Part shown: positions 6,989 through 13,100 of the stretch, in pieces
Position numbering within the stretch: position 1 is the first letter of the stretch
How the letters are laid out: every line of letters starts with the position of its first letter
Assembly: GCA_013329455.1 (NCBI GenBank)
Contig: DUKF01000234.1
Coordinates: 1,499 to 15,745 of the forward strand
DNA length: 14,247 nucleotides
Direction of reading: 5' to 3'
Source: Methanotrichaceae archaeon
GTDB lineage: Archaea; Halobacteriota; Methanosarcinia; Methanotrichales; Methanotrichaceae
The notes under the pieces: generated by a model
What the model saw: only the letters and a program-made list of their open reading frames with translations
Told to the model about the DNA's origin: nothing
Databases searched by the model: none
Translations under genes and position numbers: made by a program

Positions 6989-6997
6989 GTATATTCT
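6989..6997 (-). promoter_or_regulatory. TATA-like box of gdhA
   Basis: GAATATACC on the minus strand. The predicted start site falls inside the palindrome at 6965-6982. Other AT-rich stretches at about 7022-7048 could provide an additional promoter. Confidence 0.35.
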
Positions 6998-7074
6998 GTC
7001 TAGCTTTCTGAGAAGATGGTCAACAAATAATCCATAAATCATAAATAAGTTCCTCGAACTCGTCCGGCCACCGG

Positions 7075-7085
7075 CAAAAAATAAT
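7075..7085 (-). terminator. T-tract after wrbA
   Basis: On the minus strand, about 55 nt past the wrbA stop, the sequence reads CATTATTTTTTG. This is the kind of T-run that ends archaeal transcripts. No clear hairpin is needed or seen. Confidence 0.35.
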
Positions 7086-7139
7086 GAGTTGCTGGTCTGG
7101 CATGCGATCCGAGTTGAGATGTCAGGCCCCGATTATGCA

Positions 7140-7754
7140 TCACTGCGCAAGTTTCAACGCGATCCCAGCGACGTGCTTTCCCTGGAACCGGGCGCCTGCA
7201 AGCTCGGTCTCGCTCGGCCACCTCTCCCCGGCCCTCCCGGTGATGGTGGAGGCGCCGTAGGGCGATCCGCCTGCGACCTCGTCGACCCTCCTCTGGCTCT
7301 CAAAAGTATAGGGAAGGCCGACTATCATCATGCCCAAGTGAAGGAGAATCGGATGAAAACTCAATATCGCCGCCTCCTGGCCTCCGTGCTGCGACCCTGA
7401 TGAGACGAAGACGCTTCCCACCTTGCCCACGAGAGAGTTCTTCTTCCACAGGTCGCCCAAAGAGTCCAGGAATGTGCGCATCTGGCCCGACATGTTCCCC
7501 AGGTACGCGGGCGTCCCGAAGATGACGGCGTCCACATTTTCCAGCTCTTCGGGGGTGCAGACGGGAACTTTGGCGAAGATCTCCCGCGCCTCTGCTGTCA
7601 CTCCCCTCTTTTTCAGGTTCGCCTCTGAAAGGGTCTCGGGGACGCGGCGCACCTGGACCTCGGCCCCATCCACCTCGCGGGCTCCCTCGGACACCGCCTC
7701 TGCCAACTTGTGGGTGTGGCCGTTCATGGTGTAGTAGACTACCAGTAACTTCAA
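7140..7754 (-). CDS. wrbA: WrbA-type NAD(P)H:quinone oxidoreductase (flavodoxin fold)
   Basis: 204 residues, the usual WrbA length. The N-terminal strand and FMN phosphate loop are LLVVYYTMNGHTHKLA (3-18). GTPAYLGNMSGQMRTFLD (about 80-97) is the second FMN-contacting loop and tetramer signature. SSGSQHGGQE (about 118-127) and PYGASTITG (about 165-173) are the remaining family marks. WrbA proteins reduce quinones by two electrons with FMN and protect against oxidative stress; in methanogens the natural acceptor is not settled. The start is a TTG at 7754: the minus strand carries GGAGGT (complement of 7763-7768) with 8 nt spacing, and no ATG precedes MKLLVVYY in frame. The gene lies upstream of gdhA on the same strand but about 200 bp away, with a T-run between, so it is probably a separate unit. 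Confidence 0.92.
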   Translation of the reverse strand: MKLLVVYYTMNGHTHKLAEAVSEGAREVDGAEVQVRRVPETLSEANLKKRGVTAEAREIFAKVPVCTPEELENVDAVIFGTPAYLGNMSGQMRTFLDSLGDLWKKNSLVGKVGSVFVSSGSQHGGQEAAILSFHPILLHLGMMIVGLPYTFESQRRVDEVAGGSPYGASTITGRAGERWPSETELAGARFQGKHVAGIALKLAQ

Positions 7755-7762
7755 GCGATTCT

Positions 7763-7800
7763 ACCTCCATGTAATTCTATAGATGTTAACTATTTTAAAT
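7763..7800 (-). promoter_or_regulatory. Promoter and ribosome site of wrbA
   Basis: ATTTAAAATA (complement of 7791-7800) is a good archaeal TATA box; a start about 25 nt later falls near 7770. GGAGGT at 7763-7768 follows immediately and lies 8 nt before the TTG start codon. The strong ribosome site offsets the weak start codon. Confidence 0.55.
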
Positions 7801-8079
7801 TTGTTGGTGTGAGCTCAAAGGCGAAAAAGCTCAGAAGCGTGGTCCGAAAGTTCGGATCGGGTTCGGAGAAGACCCCGCAATTTTGCATCTCGCAGGAGCA
7901 TTCCATGAAGTGCGACGTTGGAAAATCGTGAGCACTGCCTCTCGGGCCGGATCACGCCTGCCAGGACGGGCCGATATTTCCATACGCCAGGGTAAAAGAG
8001 CTGCTGTGAGGTGAGTGGAATCAAGCCGAATGTTGGAAGAATCATTGGATGTGGTCGTTGAGTTCAGAAACAATTTTAA
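7801..8079. other. Intergenic region between divergent wrbA and the HEAT/methyltransferase gene
   Basis: About 280 bp without a convincing gene. It contains a short dyad TCCGAA-AG-TTCGGA at 7843-7856 and a TATA-like AATTTTAA at about 8072-8079. The latter lies only 13 bp before the TTG at 8093 and directly abuts an ATG at 8080, which is awkward for a promoter of either start. The true promoter of the rightward gene is not clear. Confidence 0.4.
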
Positions 8080-8092
8080 ATGCTGAGCATCA

Positions 8093-10255
8093 TTGAAAAA
8101 GCGGTGTCGGGACTTGGTTGATCAAGCGGAGATCCACAGGAAAGCTCTGAGGGGCAATCGCGAAGAGCGTGAATATGCGGTGCATCAACTCCGTGATAAT
8201 TTTGCCGCCGTTCCCGACAAAGACGCTGCCTGGAAAGATCTGCATCGACTAACCGGCGACGAGGACAGCTATGTGCGAAGAGGGGCTGCCGAAGCTCTTG
8301 GCGCCGCGTTCTCCGCCGTTCCCGACAAAGACGCTGCCTGGAAAGATCTGCATCGACTAACCGGCGACGAGCGCAGATATGTGCGAGTGTCCGCAAACCA
8401 TTCTCTGGGGAAAGCATCCGTACTCAAGGCCACTGAGGCAGAAGGCGAGGAAGATTTCAGAAGAGAATTGGAGAACGCGCTGGAATTTTTCGAGAAATCC
8501 GCAACAGAGGCGGAGTACTTTAACCCTGCCAAATTCTGCCTTCCATTTTATCGGTCGTTTTACGTCCTCACCTTCAAGAAAGAGGACGCTGAAGCAGAAG
8601 TACAAAAATATCTGACAGAGGCGAAGAGGGCATCTGAAGGATCGAAAAGCAAAAAGGAACTTCTGGAAGCTATAGAGAATCTGTCGAATGCCCTGAAAGA
8701 GGCCGAAAAGGCGCGAGACCTGGGGGCAATGAAATGCGATCTCGACGCCTACAAGCGATACTGCGACCAAGCAGGTGAGCTCTTGAACGATACGGAAGAG
8801 AAGGTGCCAGGAGCAACAAAGGTAATCAGGAGAGGGCTGCCGGTAATTAGCCGACGGATAAAAGATCTCCTCGAAGAGATCAGGGACGAATCAGATAACA
8901 TCTGCAAGACTGCAGGTCCTAAAGAAGCTGGAATAGGTTGCGAAGTACGAAAACACGCCACCGCCGCTTCTGCGACAGATAACCCTGTAGAGGTCGACAG
9001 AGAACTCAATTACATCCTCAGGCGATTTGAGATATGGAGCAATTCAATTTCGGATGAGAACGAAAGAAGCTACATAAAAGACACAATTGCCGACGCTAAA
9101 AATGAGGGAATATTGGGTAAGGCCAAAGACATCCGTATCCTTTTGGGTGAACTGATGAAAGATAGAGATAGCGGGAAATACGTAATTACCGGATCCAGTG
9201 GCGTTCAAATAATCGAAGGCAATGGAAACGTTCAAAACATGATTTCACCTCTTGAATCTTCCTCGAAGCCAAGTCTGGAAGCTGAAAGACCCGAAAAAAG
9301 AGAAGAAACAGATAGAATCCCGCACCTTTCCGTTCTTGAAACCGAGATTTTCAATCTCTTCTCCTCAGTCTATCAGAAACTGCGAGATGAAGGTGTCAGC
9401 GAGGTCAACTCCAAGACCCTGGATTGGCTCAAATCCAAACTATCGGAGCTCACTTTATCCGACAAGGAAATCCGGTGGCTCGACGTGGGGTGCGGCGATG
9501 GACGATGCCTTGAGGTTCTGGACGCTGTTCAGAAGCGAGAACAGATCAATTACCACGGCATCGATGGCGCTTACAAAAATCTCGACGAGGCGGTGAAGCG
9601 CGCCCTCGGTTACGGCCTGGACCCGAAGTTTGAGAAGATGGACGCCTCGACCATGAACTTCGATTCCGAATACGACATCGTATCTTCCGTCTTGCTGTTT
9701 CACGAAGTCGATCCTCTCGGCCTGCCTTTCGTCCTGAGAAACATGGTTCAGGCTCTCAAAGAAGAGGGGATCATTGTGATCTCAGACTTCCAGGAGCCCT
9801 ACGAGCGAGAGAAAGAGGTGGTCGTCTGGACGGCCGAGGATATCAGGCATCTTCTGGAGAAGATCTGCAAGGAGGCGAGAGCGAGTATCGAGACGATCCC
9901 TGCAGGCAAGTATTCAGAGGATCTGGGATTCTATCGAGGCTACGTCAGAAAATCAGAGATAGACGAAGCCGCCTTCGAAGAGTTCATGCTGCAATACGAC
10001 GAATTCCTGATGGCGAAGAAGGAGGCCTCAAAGCAGAAGAGAGAGGCCCTCAGAGGCCAGATAAGGGACCGCGTCTGCGAGATCCTGGGCCGCTCCGACA
10101 TCGATGCCAAGAACCTCTCCGAAGAGGATATGAAGAGGATCGGGGACGAGATCGAAGAGGTATACGGGATAAAGGCTTACAAAATTGATCTATTTACCAG
10201 CCAGATCGAATTTCTGGACGACAAGATCGACGAGTTCAGAAATGGCGCCAGATGA
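8093..10255 (+). CDS. HEAT-repeat / helical / amyloid-like motif / methyltransferase protein
   Basis: 720 residues counted from TTG 8093. Residues about 20-108 are HEAT-like repeats, with a 36-residue unit (AVPDKDAAWKDLHRLTGDE) present twice. Residues about 120-355 are charged, mostly helical and possibly coiled-coil. Residues 361-384 form a glycine/asparagine-rich insert with the core GVQIIEGNGNVQ (370-381) that resembles RHIM-like amyloid signalling motifs. A charged linker follows (385-410). Residues about 455-600 are a class I SAM methyltransferase: motif I WLDVGCGDG (462-470), acidic loop YHGIDGAYKN (487-496), EKMDAS (514-519), and DIVSSVLLFHEVDP (528-541). A helical tail of about 110 residues ends the protein. 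Substrate unknown. No ribosome site precedes TTG 8093. The +1-offset frame from ATG 8080 reads MLSIIEKAVSG into the same point, so a 5' frameshift is likely. Codon use is less GC-rich than in the flanking core genes. Confidence 0.82.
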   Translation: MKKRCRDLVDQAEIHRKALRGNREEREYAVHQLRDNFAAVPDKDAAWKDLHRLTGDEDSYVRRGAAEALGAAFSAVPDKDAAWKDLHRLTGDERRYVRVSANHSLGKASVLKATEAEGEEDFRRELENALEFFEKSATEAEYFNPAKFCLPFYRSFYVLTFKKEDAEAEVQKYLTEAKRASEGSKSKKELLEAIENLSNALKEAEKARDLGAMKCDLDAYKRYCDQAGELLNDTEEKVPGATKVIRRGLPVISRRIKDLLEEIRDESDNICKTAGPKEAGIGCEVRKHATAASATDNPVEVDRELNYILRRFEIWSNSISDENERSYIKDTIADAKNEGILGKAKDIRILLGELMKDRDSGKYVITGSSGVQIIEGNGNVQNMISPLESSSKPSLEAERPEKREETDRIPHLSVLETEIFNLFSSVYQKLRDEGVSEVNSKTLDWLKSKLSELTLSDKEIRWLDVGCGDGRCLEVLDAVQKREQINYHGIDGAYKNLDEAVKRALGYGLDPKFEKMDASTMNFDSEYDIVSSVLLFHEVDPLGLPFVLRNMVQALKEEGIIVISDFQEPYEREKEVVVWTAEDIRHLLEKICKEARASIETIPAGKYSEDLGFYRGYVRKSEIDEAAFEEFMLQYDEFLMAKKEASKQKREALRGQIRDRVCEILGRSDIDAKNLSEEDMKRIGDEIEEVYGIKAYKIDLFTSQIEFLDDKIDEFRNGAR
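8205..8371 (+). repeat. Exact 59-bp tandem-type repeat inside the HEAT region
   Basis: Positions 8205-8263 and 8313-8371 are identical over 59 bp, offset by 108 bp (36 codons). Identity at silent positions shows the HEAT unit was copied recently or is kept uniform by recombination. The 36-codon spacing keeps the reading frame. Confidence 0.85.
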
Positions 10256-11005
10256 CAGGGATCTGATCGGTGAAGCGATATTCTGCATATTTTAGTCAAA
10301 CTGGCGGCAGAGCACCCCGCAGAAGGGCTGCAGGGTATTCGATAAAAATAAAGATCTAACAAACATTGCATCACCATCGCATTTCGTTTCTGTGGTCTAC
10401 CGGGAGGTCGACCGCGATGGCATAGTAGTTGCCATCGGCAAGTTCACCAAAGCCTGATAGAAAACTCCAGGAATATTTGGGGCAGGGCTTGTCCCTATTC
10501 CCAGTCACATTTTTCCTCAGCCAGTTTGAAGCGCTTATTTGAGAACTTGTGGTCCTGATCGGTTTTGAACGGTCCTGAAAGCCGAGTTTGACACTTATCC
10601 AGTTCCAGCGCGCAAGAGAACGCCTGCGTAGGAGATCGCCGGCCCAGTTACAGCTGATTTCTTCTGCATGTTGAATCAAGTATCAAATAATTATCAAATT
10701 TGAGGCCCATGGCCGTAAACCGCGCCCGCATAGCCGTTAGCTATAATACTGTGATGTTACGAGATAAAAAATGGATACAGAAATGCCAGGCGCTGGTTGT
10801 AGTCTGAATTTTGACTATCGCCGCCCTTTCAGAATAATGGGCATGGGTATGCGCCTGCTGATCGACGATCTCGCCGAAGAAGAGCTGAAGAAAGCGACTC
10901 CGGGGAGGGTCCAAGGGAGATCGAGGCGCAGATGCTGGTCCGGACGACTGAATGAAGTAATGTGAATTCAGTGCAACGTAGTTCAAACACAGTTAACATA
11001 GTTAT
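10256..11005. other. Long region without a convincing gene; degenerate or small-ORF DNA
   Basis: About 750 bp, AT-richer than its surroundings. On the minus strand 10371-10679 is open (102 codons, TTG start) but has no ribosome site, and only its end (SGFGELADGNYYAIAVD) looks protein-like, so it may be a remnant. On the plus strand a short candidate gene is listed separately at 10771-10965. No tRNA, transposase or repeat array was seen. The segment may hold decayed genes. Confidence 0.45.
10771..10965 (+). CDS. Doubtful small protein or gene remnant, 64 residues
   Basis: It reads MDTEMPGAGCSLNFDYRRPF, then a helical section MGMGMRLLIDDLAEEELKK (24-42), then an arginine-rich tail. CTATAATAC at 10741-10749 lies about 25 nt before the ATG, which would give a leaderless message; there is no ribosome site. 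In the neighbouring frame the end of the region reads SDSGEGPREIEAQMLVRTTE before a stop, which looks more natural than the tail in frame. This suggests a frameshifted remnant. I do not recognise the family. Confidence 0.25.
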   Translation: MDTEMPGAGCSLNFDYRRPFRIMGMGMRLLIDDLAEEELKKATPGRVQGRSRRRCWSGRLNEVM

Positions 11006-11010
11006 GAGGT
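11006..11010 (+). promoter_or_regulatory. Shine-Dalgarno of the secreted protein gene
   Basis: GAGGT (in GAGGTGG) lies 7 nt before ATG 11018. This decides the start against the GTG at 11009, which overlaps the site. Confidence 0.6.
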
Positions 11011-11017
11011 GGATTGG

Positions 11018-11773
11018 ATGAAAATCACGATTATGCCTTGCAGATCGGCCCCAAGAGGGCTGAAGATGTTCTTTGGATGCCTCCTATTATGTCTCTTGAC
11101 TTGCATGCCGGTGGCAGCACAAGCCGAAAGCATCACCCCGTTTGTCGCGGATTTGAAAGACTATGCCGAACTCAGCTTCGCTCTCCCCTCAGAAGTCGCG
11201 GTTGAGCCTGAATCCGTATTCGAGGCAAACTACACCAACGGAAGATATGTGGGCGCATCTTTGCTTCTCAACGAGAGCAGAGTCTATCTGTACCTTATCT
11301 ACCCATGCCAGGCCCCCGAAATGCAGCTTGACGCTGAGGGCTTGAAGTCGTTGGTCGATGGCTTTGCACCTGGCTTGAACCAGACGGTCTACAGCCCCTC
11401 GCCCTTGAATATCAGCGACATACCTGCCATCTGGGGCCAGATGAACAACCAGATCTTGGTCGCGTACCAGCCTTCGAATCAAACCTTTTCGCTTACCTTC
11501 ATCGACGAGAACGTGACCGAGAACGTCGTGGAGTATCTCCTCGGCTCTTTGCAGATAACCGTCAATGAAAGCAGCTCACCTCTCTGGCCCGGCTACTGCG
11601 CTGGTTCCGAGGTGGCAAAGGTGGGTTCCGCGCAGGTAGCGAGCGAGACAGGTCAGGCAGGGCAGACAGAACAGACCGTGCAGAACGAGTCTGAGTTCAA
11701 CAAAGAACAAGTGGATGCCGACTTGGAAGCCATTAAAGAACAGTTTGATGACAAGTTTGGGTTCTCGTTTTGA
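11018..11773 (+). CDS. Secreted protein of unknown function with many N-glycosylation sequons
   Basis: 251 residues. A basic N-terminus (residues 1-18) precedes the hydrophobic core MFFGCLLLCLLTCMPVAAQA, with likely cleavage after AQA, so the mature protein is outside the cell. The body has a repeated hydrophobic-strand pattern (YLYLIYPC, ILVAYQPS, FSLTFIDE) and eight N-x-S/T sequons: NYT, NES, NQT, NIS, NQT, NVT, NES, NES. That is high for its size and fits a glycosylated surface protein. The C-terminus changes to a Gln/Glu-rich linker and an acidic helix ending DDKFGFSF. No known domain is recognised. The start is ATG 11018 after GAGGT at 11006-11010; an in-frame GTG at 11009 overlaps that site and is rejected. 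It stands alone, followed by a T-run near 11809-11814. Confidence 0.75.
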   Translation: MKITIMPCRSAPRGLKMFFGCLLLCLLTCMPVAAQAESITPFVADLKDYAELSFALPSEVAVEPESVFEANYTNGRYVGASLLLNESRVYLYLIYPCQAPEMQLDAEGLKSLVDGFAPGLNQTVYSPSPLNISDIPAIWGQMNNQILVAYQPSNQTFSLTFIDENVTENVVEYLLGSLQITVNESSSPLWPGYCAGSEVAKVGSAQVASETGQAGQTEQTVQNESEFNKEQVDADLEAIKEQFDDKFGFSF

Positions 11774-11808
11774 AGACCGCTAATCCGGCTCTTCAAATAT
11801 CCGATACA

Positions 11809-11814
11809 TTTTTT
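11809..11814 (+). terminator. T-run after the secreted protein gene
   Basis: Six T residues about 35 nt after the TGA, just before the end of the convergent small ORF. No clear hairpin; archaeal termination can use such runs alone. Confidence 0.35.
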
Positions 11815-11817
11815 CGA

Positions 11818-11925
11818 TCAATCAAGAGCTTCTAAGCCCTGAAATCTCTTTTGCCAAGGGAATTTTCTGACCTGAAAGGGCATCTTGGCGCTTTCTATCC
11901 CCTTGATACGGAAATCGTCAACCAT
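11818..11925 (-). CDS. Candidate 35-residue small protein
   Basis: A short leftward frame begins with ATG at 11925 and ends with TGA at 11818. The ribosome site GGAGG (complement of 11933-11937) is perfect with 7 nt spacing, which is better than several real genes here. The protein starts MVDDFRIKGIESAKMPFQV and ends RKFPWQKRFQGLEALD; it is basic in the middle, with no signal or membrane segment. A TATA-like CTATTTTAG on the same strand (complement of 11974-11982) would start a transcript near 11952. I do not recognise it. It could be a genuine small protein or the head of a truncated gene. About half its third codon positions are G or C. Confidence 0.4.
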   Translation of the reverse strand: MVDDFRIKGIESAKMPFQVRKFPWQKRFQGLEALD

Positions 11926-11990
11926 CGCAAATCCTCCAGGTGAATTCAACGTTCTCGCGAAGGGTGAAAGACAGCTCTAAAATAGATCAA

Positions 11991-12000
11991 CATTTAAATG
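11991..12000 (+). promoter_or_regulatory. TATA box of the comDE operon, probably leaderless
   Basis: CATTTAAATG is a 10-bp palindrome with a TATA-like ATTTAAAT core. The comD ATG lies 26 nt after it, so transcription should begin at or a few bases before the start codon. No Shine-Dalgarno is present before comD. Being symmetric, the box could also serve leftward. Confidence 0.5.
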
Positions 12001-12025
12001 CGATTGTATCAATCTCAGAATTTGA

Positions 12026-12532
12026 ATGAAGGAGATCAATCCCACAGAGGCCGTATACGGAGGCATGAAGCGGGCAGGGATAGACTTCGTTGCGAGCGTC
12101 CCTTGCGTCAACCTCCAGGAGCTGCTCTGCCTGGTGGAGTCGGACCCAGAGATGATGCACGTTCCCGTGACCAGGGAAGAGGAGGGAGTCGGTATATGTG
12201 CCGGGGCATATCTTGGCGGAAGGAGGCCAGCCCTATTGATGCAGAACTCCGGTTTGGGCAACAGCGTCAACGCCCTCGCCTCATTGAACGGCCTCTACAG
12301 CATACCGCTCCTGATGATAATATCCCACCGGGGCGGAAAGGGCGAGCCGATAGTTGGCCAGATCCCGATGGGGAAATCGACGCCCAAGCTCCTCGATGTC
12401 TTGGAGATTCCCCGCTTTGCGCCCACCCTTGCAGAGGCCGAAAAGAGCGTGGCCCAGGCCTGGGACCTGGCGCAGGCCGATGGCACGCCGACGGCCATTC
12501 TCCTCGACATAGAGTTCTGGAGGTCGGACTGA
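12026..12532 (+). CDS. comD: Sulfopyruvate decarboxylase alpha subunit
   Basis: 168 residues. With ComE it forms the thiamine-diphosphate enzyme that decarboxylates 3-sulfopyruvate to sulfoacetaldehyde, a step of coenzyme M (2-mercaptoethanesulfonate) synthesis. ComD is the half carrying the pyrimidine-binding domain. The conserved glutamate that activates thiamine diphosphate lies in [17 protein letters not shown] (49-65). [16 protein letters not shown] follows at about 71-86, and the closing strand is [11 protein letters not shown]. Length matches stand-alone archaeal ComD. The start at ATG 12026 has no ribosome site but a TATA-like box 26 nt upstream, so it is probably leaderless. One base separates its stop from the comE start, and the comE ribosome site lies inside its last codons, so translation of the two is likely coupled. 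Confidence 0.93.
   Translation: MKEINPTEAVYGGMKRAGIDFVASVPCVNLQELLCLVESDPEMMHVPVTREEEGVGICAGAYLGGRRPALLMQNSGLGNSVNALASLNGLYSIPLLMIISHRGGKGEPIVGQIPMGKSTPKLLDVLEIPRFAPTLAEAEKSVAQAWDLAQADGTPTAILLDIEFWRSD
12519..12524 (+). promoter_or_regulatory. Shine-Dalgarno of comE inside comD
   Basis: GGAGGT lies in the last codons of comD, 9 nt before ATG 12534 and 12 nt before the adjacent ATG 12537. It favours 12534 as the comE start. Confidence 0.6.
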
Positions 12533-12533
12533 T

Positions 12534-13100
12534 ATGATGAAGAGAATCGACGCCATCGCCATCATCGCCGAGGAGGCTGAATCCCAAGATGCCCTTCTTG
12601 TCGGAAACATCGGATTTCCCTCAAGAGAATTATGCGTCGTCCACGACTGCACCTCAAACTTTTACATGCTCGGATCGATGGGTCTTGCCTCCTCCATCGG
12701 CCTTGGCCTCGCCCTCGCCCGCCCGGACAAAAGGGTGATCACCCTCGACGGCGACGGCGCCGTCCTTATGAATTTGGGGAGCCTTGCCACCATCGCCGAC
12801 CAGCATGCGGAAGACTACCTACTCATCATTCTCGACAACGGGTGCTACGGGTCCACGGGATGCCAGCCGACCTGCACCTCCCGGAAGGCGGACCTCGCCA
12901 GGATCGCTGCGGGGGCAGGGGTATCTGAGGTTGCGACAGTCTCCAAGCCTGAGGAGCTTCGCTTGGCCGTCCGGGGCAAAGGCGTTCTGGTTGTCAAGGT
13001 GGAGAAAGGAAACGAGAAGGTCCCGGTGATCGATCTATCTCCTGAAGAGATCATTGAGAGGTTCATGGCGAGATCCGCCCCACCATCTCCGTCATCTTGA
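12534..13100 (+). CDS. comE: Sulfopyruvate decarboxylase beta subunit
   Basis: 188 residues, the other half of the sulfopyruvate decarboxylase. It carries the diphosphate-binding domain of thiamine enzymes: LDGDGAVLMNLGSL (71-84) opens the motif and LDNGCYGSTG (100-109) closes it, with GDG and the following asparagine binding magnesium and diphosphate. The N-terminal helix (MMKRIDAIAIIAEEAE) and NIGFPSRELC are as in ComE proteins. It follows comD by one base. The 3' end overlaps the convergent marker 16 gene by 38 bp (13063-13100). The residues in that overlap (ARSAPPSPSS) are a low-complexity tail beyond the conserved domain, consistent with a stop codon that has drifted into the neighbour. 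Confidence 0.93.
   Translation: MMKRIDAIAIIAEEAESQDALLVGNIGFPSRELCVVHDCTSNFYMLGSMGLASSIGLGLALARPDKRVITLDGDGAVLMNLGSLATIADQHAEDYLLIILDNGCYGSTGCQPTCTSRKADLARIAAGAGVSEVATVSKPEELRLAVRGKGVLVVKVEKGNEKVPVIDLSPEEIIERFMARSAPPSPSS

Noticed and set aside
7843..7856. Short dyad TCCGAA-AG-TTCGGA in the wrbA upstream region
   Set aside because: Only six paired bases and not placed at a promoter or gene end; it could be chance.
8205..8371. Spaced repeats suggesting a CRISPR-like array
   Set aside because: Only two copies, in frame, coding for HEAT units; no further spaced repeats.
10371..10679. 102-codon minus-strand frame as a gene
   Set aside because: TTG start without ribosome site, odd composition in its first half and no recognised family; kept only as a possible remnant.
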